A DNA stretch of 64,000 nt, from contig NZ_JAQGKZ010000105.1 in the NCBI RefSeq assembly GCF_028289855.1, positions 1 through 64,000 of the forward strand. The letters run 5' to 3'. Position 1 is the first letter of the stretch. Every line of letters begins with the position of its first letter. Shown here piece after piece: positions 18,312 to 28,546 of the stretch. Source of the stretch: Sphingomonas bacterium. GTDB taxonomy: Bacteria > Pseudomonadota > Alphaproteobacteria > Sphingomonadales > Sphingomonadaceae. The translations under genes and the position numbers were made by a program. Under the pieces are notes generated by a model, which worked only from the letters and a program-made list of their open reading frames with translations, searched no databases and was not told the DNA's origin.

Positions 18312-18824
18312 GTGCCGACGTTCGTGCCGATCGCAACCGTGGAGCCCGCCGCTGTCGAGGCGTTGCTGGACCGCGCGTTCGGCCGCGACCGGCATGGCCG
18401 CACCGCGTATCGCCTACGTGAGGGCGTCGGCGCGATACCGGAACTGAGTTTTGCCGCGATCGAGAACGGCGAGCTGGTCGGCACGATCCAGTGCTGGCCG
18501 GTCGAACTGGTTAGCGACGACGGCGCTCGATGGCCGCTGGTGCTTGTCGGGCCGGTGGCGGTCGAGCCGGCGCGGCAGCGCGGCGGACTGGGCAAGGAAT
18601 TGATGCACCAGGCGCTCGACGCCGCGGTCGAACTCGAGCTCGACGGCGCGATGATGCTGATCGGCGACCCCGAATATTATGGCCGCTTCTGGGGGTTCGG
18701 CGCCGACGCGACCGGCGGCTGGCGGCTGCCCGGCCCGGTCGAGCGCCACCGCCTGCTGGCGCGCGGCACAGAGGTCCCGGCGGTCGCTGGTATTGTCGCC
18801 CCGCGCGTGACGGTTGCGGCCTAA
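18312..18824 (+). CDS. GNAT family N-acetyltransferase (GTG start)
   Basis: LVLVGPVAVEPARQRGGLGKELMHQALDAA acetyl-CoA-binding motif; YYGRFWGF. Confidence 0.83.
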   Translation: MPTFVPIATVEPAAVEALLDRAFGRDRHGRTAYRLREGVGAIPELSFAAIENGELVGTIQCWPVELVSDDGARWPLVLVGPVAVEPARQRGGLGKELMHQALDAAVELELDGAMMLIGDPEYYGRFWGFGADATGGWRLPGPVERHRLLARGTEVPAVAGIVAPRVTVAA

Positions 18825-18849
18825 CGCCCGCTGCCCTAGCGCTTGCCCC

Positions 18850-19416
18850 ATGCCGATGGAGCCGCCGCCCGACCTCGCCAGCCTGTCGCTCGCCGACATC
18901 GCGCGGCTGGCAGGCACCCAGCGCCTGCCCCCGGTCGATCAGTGGCACCCGACGCATTGCGGCAACAGCGACATGCGGATCGCGCGCGACGGGACGTGGT
19001 TTCACCAGGGATCGCCGATCGGGCGGCAGGAAATGGTGCGGCTGTTTTCGACCATCCTGCGGCGCGAGCCCGCTGGCGGGTATGTGCTGGTCACGCCGGT
19101 CGAGAAGCTCGACATCGTGGTCGAGGATGCGCCCTTTGTCGCGGTCGAGATGAAGGCCGAAGGAGACGGGCGCGACGCCAAACTCGCGTTCCGCCTCAAA
19201 ACCGGCGACCTGGTCACCGCCGGTCCGGATCACCCATTGCGGTTTGTCCAGTTGGACGACGGTCCGCACCCGTATCTCCATGTGCGCGGCGGGCTGGAGG
19301 CGCTGGTCGTGCGCAGCGTCTATTACGAGATTGCCGAGCGCGCACTGTCCGGCGAGGACGACCCCGCCGGCGTGTGGAGCAACGGCGCGTTTTTCGCGCT
19401 GGAGCCTGTCGCATGA
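18850..19416 (+). CDS. DUF1285 domain-containing protein
   Basis: DMRIARDGTWFHQGSPIGRQEMVRLFSTILRREPAGGYVLVTPVEK is the DUF1285 signature. Confidence 0.88.
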   Translation: MPMEPPPDLASLSLADIARLAGTQRLPPVDQWHPTHCGNSDMRIARDGTWFHQGSPIGRQEMVRLFSTILRREPAGGYVLVTPVEKLDIVVEDAPFVAVEMKAEGDGRDAKLAFRLKTGDLVTAGPDHPLRFVQLDDGPHPYLHVRGGLEALVVRSVYYEIAERALSGEDDPAGVWSNGAFFALEPVA

Positions 19417-20009
19417 CATTGGCCGAGCGGTTGCGCGCGGCGCTGGCGGCCGACGATCACGATCCCATCATGCTGCCCGGCGACCAGCGCCATCCGCCGT
19501 TCGATCAGGGCGAGCCGGCCGCTGCGGCGGTGCTGGTCGCGATCACCGACCGGCCGGCGCCGGGGGTAATATTGACCCAGCGCACCGATACGATGCGCAA
19601 GCACGCTGGCCAGGTTGCTTTTCCCGGCGGCCGGATCGATCCCGGGGATAAGGATGCCGCCGCCGCCGCGCTGCGCGAGGCCGAGGAGGAAATCGCGCTG
19701 CCCCGGAGTGCGGTCGAGGTCATCGGGGCTGCCGACCTGTATCTCACCGTCACCGGCTATTCGGTGACGCCGGTGATCGGCGTGATCGCGCCCGACCTCG
19801 ATTATCATCCCAACGAGGCCGAGGTCGCCGACGTGTTCGAAGTGCCGCTGGCGTTCGTGCTCGACCCCGCCAACCAAATCGAGACGAGCGCCGAATGGCA
19901 AGGCCGCATGCGTACCTATTACGAGATAAACTGGGGCGACCGCCGCATCTGGGGCGCGACCGCGGCGATGATGGTCAATTTGTCGCGGCGGCTGCGATGG
20001 GTGGCGTGA
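19413..20009 (+). CDS. CoA pyrophosphatase (NUDIX)
   Basis: KHAGQVAFPGGRIDPGDKDAAAAALREAEEEIAL Nudix box. Confidence 0.88.
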   Translation: MTLAERLRAALAADDHDPIMLPGDQRHPPFDQGEPAAAAVLVAITDRPAPGVILTQRTDTMRKHAGQVAFPGGRIDPGDKDAAAAALREAEEEIALPRSAVEVIGAADLYLTVTGYSVTPVIGVIAPDLDYHPNEAEVADVFEVPLAFVLDPANQIETSAEWQGRMRTYYEINWGDRRIWGATAAMMVNLSRRLRWVA

Positions 20010-21184
20010 CGCTGCCCCCCGCCGCGTGGCGCGACCGCGCAGGGCTGGCGCGCGTCATCGATGCATTGGGGTCCGGCACCGCGCGAATCGTCGGTGGCGC
20101 GGTGCGCGACACCTTGCTCGGAATCGACACCGCCGATGTCGATCTGGCGACGACCCACGCGCCGGAAACGGTCGTCGACCTGCTCGAAGCGGCGCGGATC
20201 AAGGCGGTCCCGACCGGAATAAAGCACGGCACGATCACCGCGGTCGCCAGTGACGAAGTGTATGAAGTCACGACACTGCGCCGCGACCTCGAAACCGACG
20301 GCCGTCATGCGACCGTCGCGTTCACCGACGACTGGCGCGAGGACGCCGCGCGGCGCGACTTCACGATCAACGCGCTCTACGCCGACCCGGCGAGCGGCGA
20401 GATTTTCGACTATTTCGGCGGGATCGATGATCTGGCTGCGCGACGCGTGCGCTTCATCGGCGACCCGCTGACCCGCATCGCCGAAGATCATTTGCGCATC
20501 CTGCGCTTTTTCCGCTTCCTCGCGCGATTCGGTGATGTGGCCGATGTCGAGGGGCTGAAAGCCTGCGCCGATCGCGCGAACGATTTGATGGCGTTGTCCC
20601 GCGAACGAATCGCCAACGAGTTGCTTCGCCTGTTGGTCGCGCCGCGCGCGCCGGAAGTCGTCGCGTCGATGGTCGAGCACGGTATTTTCGTGCCAGTGCT
20701 GCCGGAGATCGTCGACGTGCTGCAACTGGCGGCACTGGCGAGGCGCGAGGACGAAGCGGGGATAGCGCCCGACCCGATTCGCCGGCTCGCCGCGATCCTG
20801 CCGTCGAACGCTGCGACGGTGGCGACCATCGGCGCCCGGCTCAAACTGTCCAAGCTCCAGCGTCGTCGATTGGAAAGCGCGGCGGAACCGGTCGATATGG
20901 AGCCGCGCGCGCTGGCCTATCGGCTCGGCACCGAATTCGCGGTCGATCGACTGCTGCTTGCCGGCGATAGTCTTGGCGATCTCGACGGCTGGACGCCCCC
21001 CGCTCTGCCGCTATCGGGCGGCGCCCTGGTCGCCAAAGGCCTGACCGCGGGACCCGACGTCGCGCGGACGCTGCACCGAGTCGAGGATCGCTGGATTGCC
21101 GAAGGTTTTCCGGACGCGGCGCGCGTCGCGGAAATCGCCGACGAGGAAGTCGCTCAGGTGTTGGCCGACATCAGGAAGTCGTAA
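19997..21184 (+). CDS. cca: CCA tRNA nucleotidyltransferase / poly(A) polymerase family
   Basis: RIVGGAVRDTLLGIDTADVDLATTHAPE, RRDFTINALYADP, EDHLRILRFFRFLARFG. Confidence 0.9.
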   Translation: MGGVTLPPAAWRDRAGLARVIDALGSGTARIVGGAVRDTLLGIDTADVDLATTHAPETVVDLLEAARIKAVPTGIKHGTITAVASDEVYEVTTLRRDLETDGRHATVAFTDDWREDAARRDFTINALYADPASGEIFDYFGGIDDLAARRVRFIGDPLTRIAEDHLRILRFFRFLARFGDVADVEGLKACADRANDLMALSRERIANELLRLLVAPRAPEVVASMVEHGIFVPVLPEIVDVLQLAALARREDEAGIAPDPIRRLAAILPSNAATVATIGARLKLSKLQRRRLESAAEPVDMEPRALAYRLGTEFAVDRLLLAGDSLGDLDGWTPPALPLSGGALVAKGLTAGPDVARTLHRVEDRWIAEGFPDAARVAEIADEEVAQVLADIRKS

Positions 21185-22866
21185 GCCATATCGGCTTCGA
21201 GCGGCTTGGCATAGACATAGCCTTGCCCGAACGTGCAGCCGAGTGCCGCGAGAGTCTGCGCCAGCTCGTTGGTCTCGATCCCCTCCGCGGTCGTGTCCAT
21301 CCCCAGCGCCTGCGCCAGGCTGAGGATCGCGCGGACGATCGCGATCTTGTCGCGGTCGGCGAGCATCCCGGTGACGAAGCTGCGGTCGATCTTGAGCACG
21401 TCGATCGGCAGTTTTTGTAGATAGGCCAGGTTCGAATAGCCTGTCCCGAAATCGTCCATCGCGATCGTCGCGCCGAGCTGCTTGAGCGCATGCATTGTGT
21501 CGGACACGCGCTGCGGATCGGCGACCAGCGCGCTTTCGGTCAGTTCCAGCGTGAAGCGGCTGCCCGCCAATTTGTGCGCCATCAACGCGCTTTCGACCGC
21601 CGGGGCGATGTCGTCGCGGTGGAGCTGGATCGCCGACAGATTGACCGCGAACTTGACCCCGCACCCTCCGCCCGCCTTGATATCCCACGCCCGCAGCGTC
21701 TTCGCTGCCTCGTCGAGCGCCCAGCGCCCGAGCGGCACGATCAATCCCGATTCCTCGGCAACCGGGATGAAATCGTTGGGCAGATATTCCTGCCCGCTCT
21801 CGCTCGTCCAGCGTGCGAGCGATTCGAACGCGACGACACGGCCCGTGGCAAGGTCGCAGATCGGTTGATAGGTCAGCCGCAGCGCGCCTTGCTCGATCGC
21901 GCGACGCAGCTCGGTTTCGATCCCGAAGGCGGCGCGTGCGGCGTCGAACGCGCGGGTCTGGTAATGCTCGGCATGGCCCGACGTCTTGGACCGCTTCACC
22001 GCGAACTGCGCGTGACGGATCAGATCCTCGGGGTCGTCGATCTCGTCCGACCCGAACGCGACACCGATCGAACACGCGACGCGTATCTCGAAATCCGACA
22101 TCCGGAACGGTGTCGCCAATGCCTGCTCGATGCGCTGCGCGACATGATCGGCCTCCGACGAATCGCCTTCGAGCGTCAGCAGGATGCCGAATTCGTCGCC
22201 TCCGGTACGCGCCAGCACATCGACCGCGCGCAACGCGCCCTTCAGCCGTCGCGCGACCGTGATCAGCAATTCGTCGCCGGCCATCGAGCCGAGGCACGCA
22301 TTGACTCGGCTGAACCGGTCGAGATCGATGATCAGCACCGCATAATGCGCTGCGTCGCCGCCGGCCGCGATCTTGTCCTCGAGCCGCTCGCTGAACGCGG
22401 CGCGATTGGGTAGCCCGGTGAGGCTGTCGGTCATCATTTCGCGGCGCAGGTTGCGTTCCGTGCGCAACTCGCCGGTGTGGTCGGTCAGCGTGACAAAACA
22501 ATGGGTCGACTTGGGCGAGCGGCGCGCGAGCATGATGCGGAAATGGCGGCAATCGACTGCGTCGCCGAACTCCCACGAGAATTCCTCGCGCTCGCCGTCG
22601 CTGCCAAGGAAGCGCGCGAATCGATCGCCCAATTGCTCGATCAGCGCCGATTCGCCTACCGTCGTGCCGAGTCCGGCCTGGCGGAACGCGCCGTTCGCGG
22701 CGGCGATACCGATGCGATTCTCAACCGGCCCAACCAGCGCGAGTGCCACCGGTATCAATTCGATCGAGGCGGCGATTCCGGCGAGCTGGCTCGGCAACAA
22801 TTCGCCTTCCGCGGGTGGAGCGGAAACGGCTGGGGCAGTCTTCACGCGGGGGAATCCGAGCGGCAT
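21154..22866 (-). CDS. bifunctional GGDEF-EAL cyclic-di-GMP protein
   Basis: RTGGDEFGI (GGDEF), YQPICDLATGRVVAFESLARW (EVL-type EAL), DDFGTGYSNLAYLQKLPIDVLKIDRSFV. Confidence 0.9.
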   Translation of the reverse strand: MPLGFPRVKTAPAVSAPPAEGELLPSQLAGIAASIELIPVALALVGPVENRIGIAAANGAFRQAGLGTTVGESALIEQLGDRFARFLGSDGEREEFSWEFGDAVDCRHFRIMLARRSPKSTHCFVTLTDHTGELRTERNLRREMMTDSLTGLPNRAAFSERLEDKIAAGGDAAHYAVLIIDLDRFSRVNACLGSMAGDELLITVARRLKGALRAVDVLARTGGDEFGILLTLEGDSSEADHVAQRIEQALATPFRMSDFEIRVACSIGVAFGSDEIDDPEDLIRHAQFAVKRSKTSGHAEHYQTRAFDAARAAFGIETELRRAIEQGALRLTYQPICDLATGRVVAFESLARWTSESGQEYLPNDFIPVAEESGLIVPLGRWALDEAAKTLRAWDIKAGGGCGVKFAVNLSAIQLHRDDIAPAVESALMAHKLAGSRFTLELTESALVADPQRVSDTMHALKQLGATIAMDDFGTGYSNLAYLQKLPIDVLKIDRSFVTGMLADRDKIAIVRAILSLAQALGMDTTAEGIETNELAQTLAALGCTFGQGYVYAKPLEADMAYDFLMSANT

Positions 22867-22949
22867 GTTCGCCGGACTAGTCTGGATTAGTTAAAGCGCC
22901 CTGAAGCATGCCCGCGAAATCAGCCACTTGGTTACGGTTTTGCTCGGCT

Positions 22950-25199
22950 TCAAAACTTGTTGTCCCGCGGGAATCCGGTCGGCGGCATCCGCCCCGCCGC
23001 ACCGCGCGCGGTGCGCCATGGCTGAAGGTCGGTTTCGGTCCGCGTTCGTCCGCTGTCACCGCCCATCGCCCAGCTCAGCCCCTCGGCGAACTTGAACGTC
23101 ACCGCATCGGCCAGCCCGCCGTCGCGAAAACGCTGCAACTGCACCCCCTGCCCCTTGGCCAGTTCGGCCACCTCGGCGAGCGGGAAGACCAGCATCTTGC
23201 GATTGTCGCCGATCGCCGCGACGTAATCGTCCTCGGGCTTGATCGGCCGGACCAGCTTGAGCTTGGCGCCGAGCCGCGGCGTCACCACGCTCTTGCCTTT
23301 GCGCGTCTCGGCGATCGCATCGGCGGCCTTGAGCACGAAGCCGCGCCCGTCGGATGCTGCGACCAGCAAACGCTCGGCCTCGTTGGCGCGAAGCAGCGCA
23401 GTGATCGGCACCTCACCATCCAGATCGATCAACAGCCGCACCGGTTCGCCGAAGCCGCGCCCGCCGGGTAATTTGTCCGCGGCCAGCGTGTAGAAGCGCC
23501 CGGTTTCGGCGGCGAGCAACAGCTTGTCGGTGGTCTGCGCGTGGAACGCGAAGCGCGGGCCGTCGCCTTCCTTGAACTTCATCGCGTCGGCGGAGGCCAG
23601 CTCGGCATGCCCCTTCATCGCGCGGATCCAGCCGCGTTGCGACAGAATGACGGTGATCGGCTCGCGCTCGATCATTGCCTCAAGCGGAATCTCGCGCGCC
23701 GGCGCGGCTTCGGCGATCGTCGTGCGCCGTTTGCCGAGCGCGGTTTCGGGGCCGTAGCGCTCGCGCACTTTGCCCAAATCGCGCTTCAACCGCGTGCGCT
23801 GACGAGCATCGCTCGACAGCAAGAGTTCGAGCTCGCCTTGCTCCTTCTCCAGCCCGTCGCGCTCCTTGCGAATCTCCATTTCCTCAAGTCGCCGCAAGCT
23901 GCGCAACCGCATGTTGAGGATCGCCTCGGCCTGCCGGTCGGTCAGGTCGAACTCGGCGATCATCACCGGCTTGGGCTCGTCCTCGGTGCGAATGATCGCG
24001 ATCACGCGGTCGAGGTTGAGGAACGCGATCAGATACCCGCCGAGCAATTCAAGCCGGTCGGCGATCTTGTCGAGCCGGTGCTGCGACCGCCGCCGCAGCA
24101 CGATGAACTGGTGATCGACCCAGGCGCTCAGCGCTTCCTTCAGGCTCATCACCCGCGGGGTGCGCGTCGCGTCGAGCACGTTGAGGTTGAGCGGCACGCG
24201 GGTTTCGAGGTCCGACAGCCGGAACAGGCTTTCGGTCAGCGTGTCCGAATCGACCGTGCGGCTGCGCGGTTCGAGCACGATGCGGACGTCCTCGGCGGAT
24301 TCGTCGCGGACATCGGCGAGGATCGGCAGCTTCTTGTCGTTGATCAGGTCGGCGATATTCTCGATCAGCTTGCCCTTCGACACGCCGTACGGGATTTCGG
24401 TCACCACCAGGTGCCAGCCGCCGCCCTTTTCGTTGACTCGCTCGATCCGCGCGCGGGTGCGGAAACTGCCGCGCCCGGTGGCATAGGCTTCGGCGATCGC
24501 GGCGGGCGAATCGACGATCAGCCCGCCGGTGGGCAAGTCCGGGCCTTTGACGAATTCGAGCACGTCGGCATTCGCATCGTCGATCAGCGCGACCGCGGCA
24601 TCGAGCAATTCGGCGGCGTTATGCGGCGGGATACTCGTCGCCATCCCGACCGCGATCCCCGCCGCGCCGTTGGCGAGCAGATTGGGGAACAGCCCGGGCA
24701 TCAGCTCGGGTTCCTGGTCCTCGCCGTTATAGGTCGGGCGGAAGCCGACCGCGTCCTCGTCGAGCCCGTCCATCAGGTCTTGCGCGACCTGGGTCAGCCG
24801 CGCCTCGGTATAGCGGTAGGCGGCGGCGTTATCGCCGTCGATAGTGCCGAAATTGACCTGCCCGTCGACCATCGGAGAGCGCAGAGATAAGTCCTGCGCG
24901 AGCCGGACCATCGCATCGTAGACCGACTGGTCGCCGTGCGGATGATATTTGCCGATCACGTCACCGACGACGCGCGCCGACTTCTTGTAGGCATCGCCCG
25001 GCGCCATCCGCAGCAGCCGCATCGCCCACAGCAACCGGCGATGCACCGGCTTCAACCCGTCGCGCCCGGCGGGCAGCGACCGCGCGGTGATCGTCGACAG
25101 CGCGTAGACGAGGTAGCGTTCCGACAGCGCGCTATCGAACGGCGCATCGAGCACGCCGATCGGCGGGTTGTCGGGAAGGTCGGTGATTTCGGAAGGCAT
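22950..25199 (-). CDS. parC: DNA topoisomerase IV subunit A
   Basis: [69 protein letters not shown]. Confidence 0.93.
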   Translation of the reverse strand: MPSEITDLPDNPPIGVLDAPFDSALSERYLVYALSTITARSLPAGRDGLKPVHRRLLWAMRLLRMAPGDAYKKSARVVGDVIGKYHPHGDQSVYDAMVRLAQDLSLRSPMVDGQVNFGTIDGDNAAAYRYTEARLTQVAQDLMDGLDEDAVGFRPTYNGEDQEPELMPGLFPNLLANGAAGIAVGMATSIPPHNAAELLDAAVALIDDANADVLEFVKGPDLPTGGLIVDSPAAIAEAYATGRGSFRTRARIERVNEKGGGWHLVVTEIPYGVSKGKLIENIADLINDKKLPILADVRDESAEDVRIVLEPRSRTVDSDTLTESLFRLSDLETRVPLNLNVLDATRTPRVMSLKEALSAWVDHQFIVLRRRSQHRLDKIADRLELLGGYLIAFLNLDRVIAIIRTEDEPKPVMIAEFDLTDRQAEAILNMRLRSLRRLEEMEIRKERDGLEKEQGELELLLSSDARQRTRLKRDLGKVRERYGPETALGKRRTTIAEAAPAREIPLEAMIEREPITVILSQRGWIRAMKGHAELASADAMKFKEGDGPRFAFHAQTTDKLLLAAETGRFYTLAADKLPGGRGFGEPVRLLIDLDGEVPITALLRANEAERLLVAASDGRGFVLKAADAIAETRKGKSVVTPRLGAKLKLVRPIKPEDDYVAAIGDNRKMLVFPLAEVAELAKGQGVQLQRFRDGGLADAVTFKFAEGLSWAMGGDSGRTRTETDLQPWRTARGAAGRMPPTGFPRDNKF

Positions 25200-25333
25200 C
25201 AGGCGCGGTTAATGCGGATCGCCATATTGGGGAAGGGCTTCACGGCGGAAGGTGTGGACGACCGCGACGTGCTGACGCACGATGTCGATCGCTAGCAGGG
25301 AGAGGTTCGATCAGGTCGGTCATCCACGCCATC

Positions 25334-27286
25334 TTGGTCGCAGCGATATCGCTGTCGGCGATCATTACCGACCCGGCGGCGGCGCGATGCCGGGGCCCCG
25401 GGTGCAAGCGTAACGTGCCCGTCGCGGCTCTGTTGGGCAAAGATCTCATAGCCGCGCTGTCCGACAAGGCCGCGGTCGATCGGATCGCCAGCGACGCGGT
25501 CTTCGATCGGATCGCGCGAACCGAAGGCGGGGGGCGCTTTTACGAACTGCCGCAAGTAATGTTCGCGATCGACCGCAGCGCCTCGCCGCCGCGCGTCCAT
25601 TGGATCAACACCCGGCAATATCGCTTTCATTTCGACTTTCTCCAGTCGCGCTACCTCACGCTCGCCGATTCCGCGACGTTCAACACCGCCAATTATTCGA
25701 ACGCCGATCGTCGCTTCGTGCTCGGCGCGGTCGTGCGTTATCCGCGGCTGGCGCGATACGGGGTGGAGTTGTGGGAAGGCGACGTGGTCGAACCGGCGCT
25801 CCTGACCGCGATGATGACGCAGCTCCAGGCGACGTTCCATGCTCCGTTGACCTTCAAGCCCAATTCGGATCAGCAGCGCGCCGCCGCCGCTAAGGCCGGA
25901 TTGCCGACGATCGGTATCGAGGAGGCCTATGGCAGCCGCGAACAGCTCGTGCTCAATCGCGGCAAGGCGGTCGGGCGGCTCGTCCTGGTCGGCGAGGGCG
26001 AAGAGGATGCGCTGCTGCCCGGCGACATCGCGCTGTTGAGAACCACGCCGATCCGGATGCCGCCGGTCGCGGGGATCGTCTCGGCGACCTTCACCACGCC
26101 GATCAACCATGTCAGCCTGCTCGCCAAGACGTGGGGCATTCCCAACGTCTACCGCGCCGATGCCGACCGGCTATGGGCCGCGCTGGCGGGCAAGCAGGTG
26201 GTGCTCGATGCAGCCGGCGCGACCGTGACGCTGCGTCTCGCCACCGCCGCGGAAGTGCGCAAGGCCGAGCAGGCGCAAGGCGCCAGGGCGATCCGCGCGC
26301 CGCGCGCCGATCTGGCCTATACCGGGCTGCCCGCGCTGGCCGATCAGACCGCGAGCTGGGTCAATCGCACCGGCACCAAGGCCGCCAATCTCGGCACCGT
26401 CGCCGCGATGACGCGCCGGTCCAGCGCAGGCTTCACCGTACCACCGGGCTTCAGCGTGCCGTTCGCCTTTTACGACCGTTTCGTCGCCGCCAACGGGGTC
26501 GGCGGGGATATCGAGGCATTCCTGAAAGACCCGCGCCGCAGCGACCCGGCATGGCGCGCCAGGGCACTGGCGGCGCTCCGGGCGCGGTTTGCTGGCGGCC
26601 ATGTGCCGGAAGCCGATATTGCCGCCATCGCGGCCCGACGCAGCGCATTGCTGGGCGACAAGGGCGTGTTCGTCCGCTCGTCCACCAACGCCGAAGACCT
26701 TCCCGGCTTCAACGGCGCGGGGCTGTACGACACCGTTCCCAACGTCACCGGCCGCGACGCGCTCGCCGCCGCGCTGAAGACCGTCTGGGGATCGTTGTGG
26801 AACGACCGCGCCTATCTGGCGCGCGAAAAGGCGCGGATCGACCACCGCGCGGTGCGTGCCGCGGTCCTGATCCAGATCGGGATCGACGCCGACGCGGCGG
26901 GGGTGATGACCACGGTAGACCCGTTCGACGAACGATCGGACGAGCGGCGGCTGTTCATTGCGGCGAAGCGCGGGATCGGCATCCGCGTGGTCGAAGGCCG
27001 CAAGGTCGCCGAGCAACTGATCTATCGCCCCGAACTCGATTCGATCCAGATTCTCACGCGCTCGCAGGACGACGTGATGCTGCATTTCGCACCCGATGGT
27101 GGGGTCAGGGAAGTGAAGGTCGAAACCGACCGCGCAGTGCTGTCCGACGATCTGGTGCGCCGGCTTTCGAAGATAGGATTGGCGATCGAGGCAAATTTCG
27201 GCAGCCGGCCGCAAGACGTGGAATGGGTCGTGGTCGGCAACCAGATCATGATCGTCCAGTCGCGCGATTATGTGCGGGGCAATTAG
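25334..27286 (+). CDS. PEP-utilizing/PPDK ATP-grasp family protein with N-terminal signal-like sequence (TTG start in track)
   Basis: Swivelling-His-type motif FTTPINHVSLLAKTWGIPNVY upstream of PPDK N-domain motifs GTKAANLGTVAAM, FVRSSTNAEDLPGFNGAGLYDTVPNV. Confidence 0.82.
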   Translation: MVAAISLSAIITDPAAARCRGPGCKRNVPVAALLGKDLIAALSDKAAVDRIASDAVFDRIARTEGGGRFYELPQVMFAIDRSASPPRVHWINTRQYRFHFDFLQSRYLTLADSATFNTANYSNADRRFVLGAVVRYPRLARYGVELWEGDVVEPALLTAMMTQLQATFHAPLTFKPNSDQQRAAAAKAGLPTIGIEEAYGSREQLVLNRGKAVGRLVLVGEGEEDALLPGDIALLRTTPIRMPPVAGIVSATFTTPINHVSLLAKTWGIPNVYRADADRLWAALAGKQVVLDAAGATVTLRLATAAEVRKAEQAQGARAIRAPRADLAYTGLPALADQTASWVNRTGTKAANLGTVAAMTRRSSAGFTVPPGFSVPFAFYDRFVAANGVGGDIEAFLKDPRRSDPAWRARALAALRARFAGGHVPEADIAAIAARRSALLGDKGVFVRSSTNAEDLPGFNGAGLYDTVPNVTGRDALAAALKTVWGSLWNDRAYLAREKARIDHRAVRAAVLIQIGIDADAAGVMTTVDPFDERSDERRLFIAAKRGIGIRVVEGRKVAEQLIYRPELDSIQILTRSQDDVMLHFAPDGGVREVKVETDRAVLSDDLVRRLSKIGLAIEANFGSRPQDVEWVVVGNQIMIVQSRDYVRGN

Positions 27287-28179
27287 ACCGGGCTCGGCAG
27301 GTCGCGCGCGAGCTCTGCCATCAGCCATTCGCGGAACCGCTTGATCTTCGGCACCCCGCGCCGCGACTCTGGATAGACCAGCCAGTAGGCGTAACCCCGG
27401 GTCGAGGCTTGCTCGAACGGCCGCACCAACCGCCCCTCGGCCAGATCGTTGCGCCAGAAGAATGGGGTCAGCATCGCCATCCCCTGCCCCGCCATCGCGG
27501 CGTGCCCCTCATGCGCCTGACTGTCGAGGCGGACGCCAGGGCGCGGCGGGCCTTCGGGGACATCGACCCCGGCCTCGCGCAGCCAGAACGGCCACCATTG
27601 ATCGTGCGGGCTGATCTGGGGCACGCGCATCAGCGATTCTGGGGTGAACGGGCCGTGGCGCCTCAGGAAGCCCGGCGAGCACATCGGGGTGAAGTCGACG
27701 TCGAAGATCTTGTCCGTGACGACATCGTTCCAGCCTCCCAGCCCCGAGCGGATCGCGACATCGACATCGTCGCTGGCGAAATCCGCGATCGCGTCGCTCG
27801 TCAGCAACCGCACCGCCATGTCGGGATGCGCCATCTGGAAACTACCCAACCGCCACGCTAGCCACGTATTGGCAAAGGTGTTGGAGGTGGAGACGGTCAG
27901 CACGCTTTCGTCTTCCGCACGGATCGCGCCGAACGCCGCATCGATCGCATCGAACGCGCGCGTGATCGAGGGCGCGGCACGCCGGCCGGCGTCGGTCAGC
28001 ACAACGCGGCGTTTCTCGCGGCGAAACAGCGGCGCGCCGAGCCGCTCCTCCAACAACTTGATCTGATAGCTCACCGCGGCCTGGGTCATGCCGAGCTCGG
28101 CCGCGGCGCTGGTGAAGTTCTCGTGCCGGGCGGCGGCTTCGAACACGCGAACGGCGGCGAGAGGCGGCAGACGGCGCAT
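27283..28179 (-). CDS. LysR family transcriptional regulator (GcvA-like)
   Basis: MRRLPPLAAVRVFEAAARHENFTSAAAELGMTQAAVSYQIKLLEERLGAPLFRREKRRVVLTDAGR. Confidence 0.92.
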   Translation of the reverse strand: MRRLPPLAAVRVFEAAARHENFTSAAAELGMTQAAVSYQIKLLEERLGAPLFRREKRRVVLTDAGRRAAPSITRAFDAIDAAFGAIRAEDESVLTVSTSNTFANTWLAWRLGSFQMAHPDMAVRLLTSDAIADFASDDVDVAIRSGLGGWNDVVTDKIFDVDFTPMCSPGFLRRHGPFTPESLMRVPQISPHDQWWPFWLREAGVDVPEGPPRPGVRLDSQAHEGHAAMAGQGMAMLTPFFWRNDLAEGRLVRPFEQASTRGYAYWLVYPESRRGVPKIKRFREWLMAELARDLPSPV

Positions 28180-28293
28180 CGCTTATCCATAAGTCTCGCT
28201 TGTCGATCATGTCCAACGATTTGTTGGCGCAATCCGCTCACGGCGAGCATATCGAAATGGCTAGCGACACCTCCGACCGAGAAGGATACGGCC

Positions 28294-28479
28294 ATGCGTG
28301 ACGATTTCCTGAGCGGCGATTGGGCCGCCAACCGCCATCATTTGAATGCGGGCATCGATAAGGCGATGGGGCGCCTCGTCACTGTTTTTGGCGACACGTT
28401 CGCGTCGTTGCACCGCCAGCAGTTCGACGCACCGTGGAAGCGCCGCTGGCGCCAGGTTCGGATCAGCGGACAGCGCTGA
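28294..28479 (+). CDS. small uncharacterised protein (61 aa)
   Basis: gaagga upstream of ATG; followed by a perfect 12-bp terminator hairpin; MRDDFLSGDWAANRHHLNAGIDKAMGRLVTVFGDTFASLHRQQFDAPWKRRWRQVRISGQR. Confidence 0.55.
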   Translation: MRDDFLSGDWAANRHHLNAGIDKAMGRLVTVFGDTFASLHRQQFDAPWKRRWRQVRISGQR

Positions 28480-28491
28480 CCGACACGAATG

Positions 28492-28526
28492 CCGGGCCGA
28501 TCGTCGCTCCCTCGCGATCGGCCCGG
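28492..28526. terminator. intrinsic terminator
   Basis: Perfect 12-bp stem ccgggccgatcg/cgatcggcccgg with 11-nt loop. Confidence 0.7.
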
Positions 28527-28546
28527 TTCTACTGTACTCAGCCGCG

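Noticed and set aside
21154-21184. 31-bp convergent overlap of cca and the GGDEF-EAL gene considered as special antisense regulation
   Set aside because: Short convergent 3' overlaps recur here (17841-17844, 10230-10233, 34259-34262) and reflect gene density.
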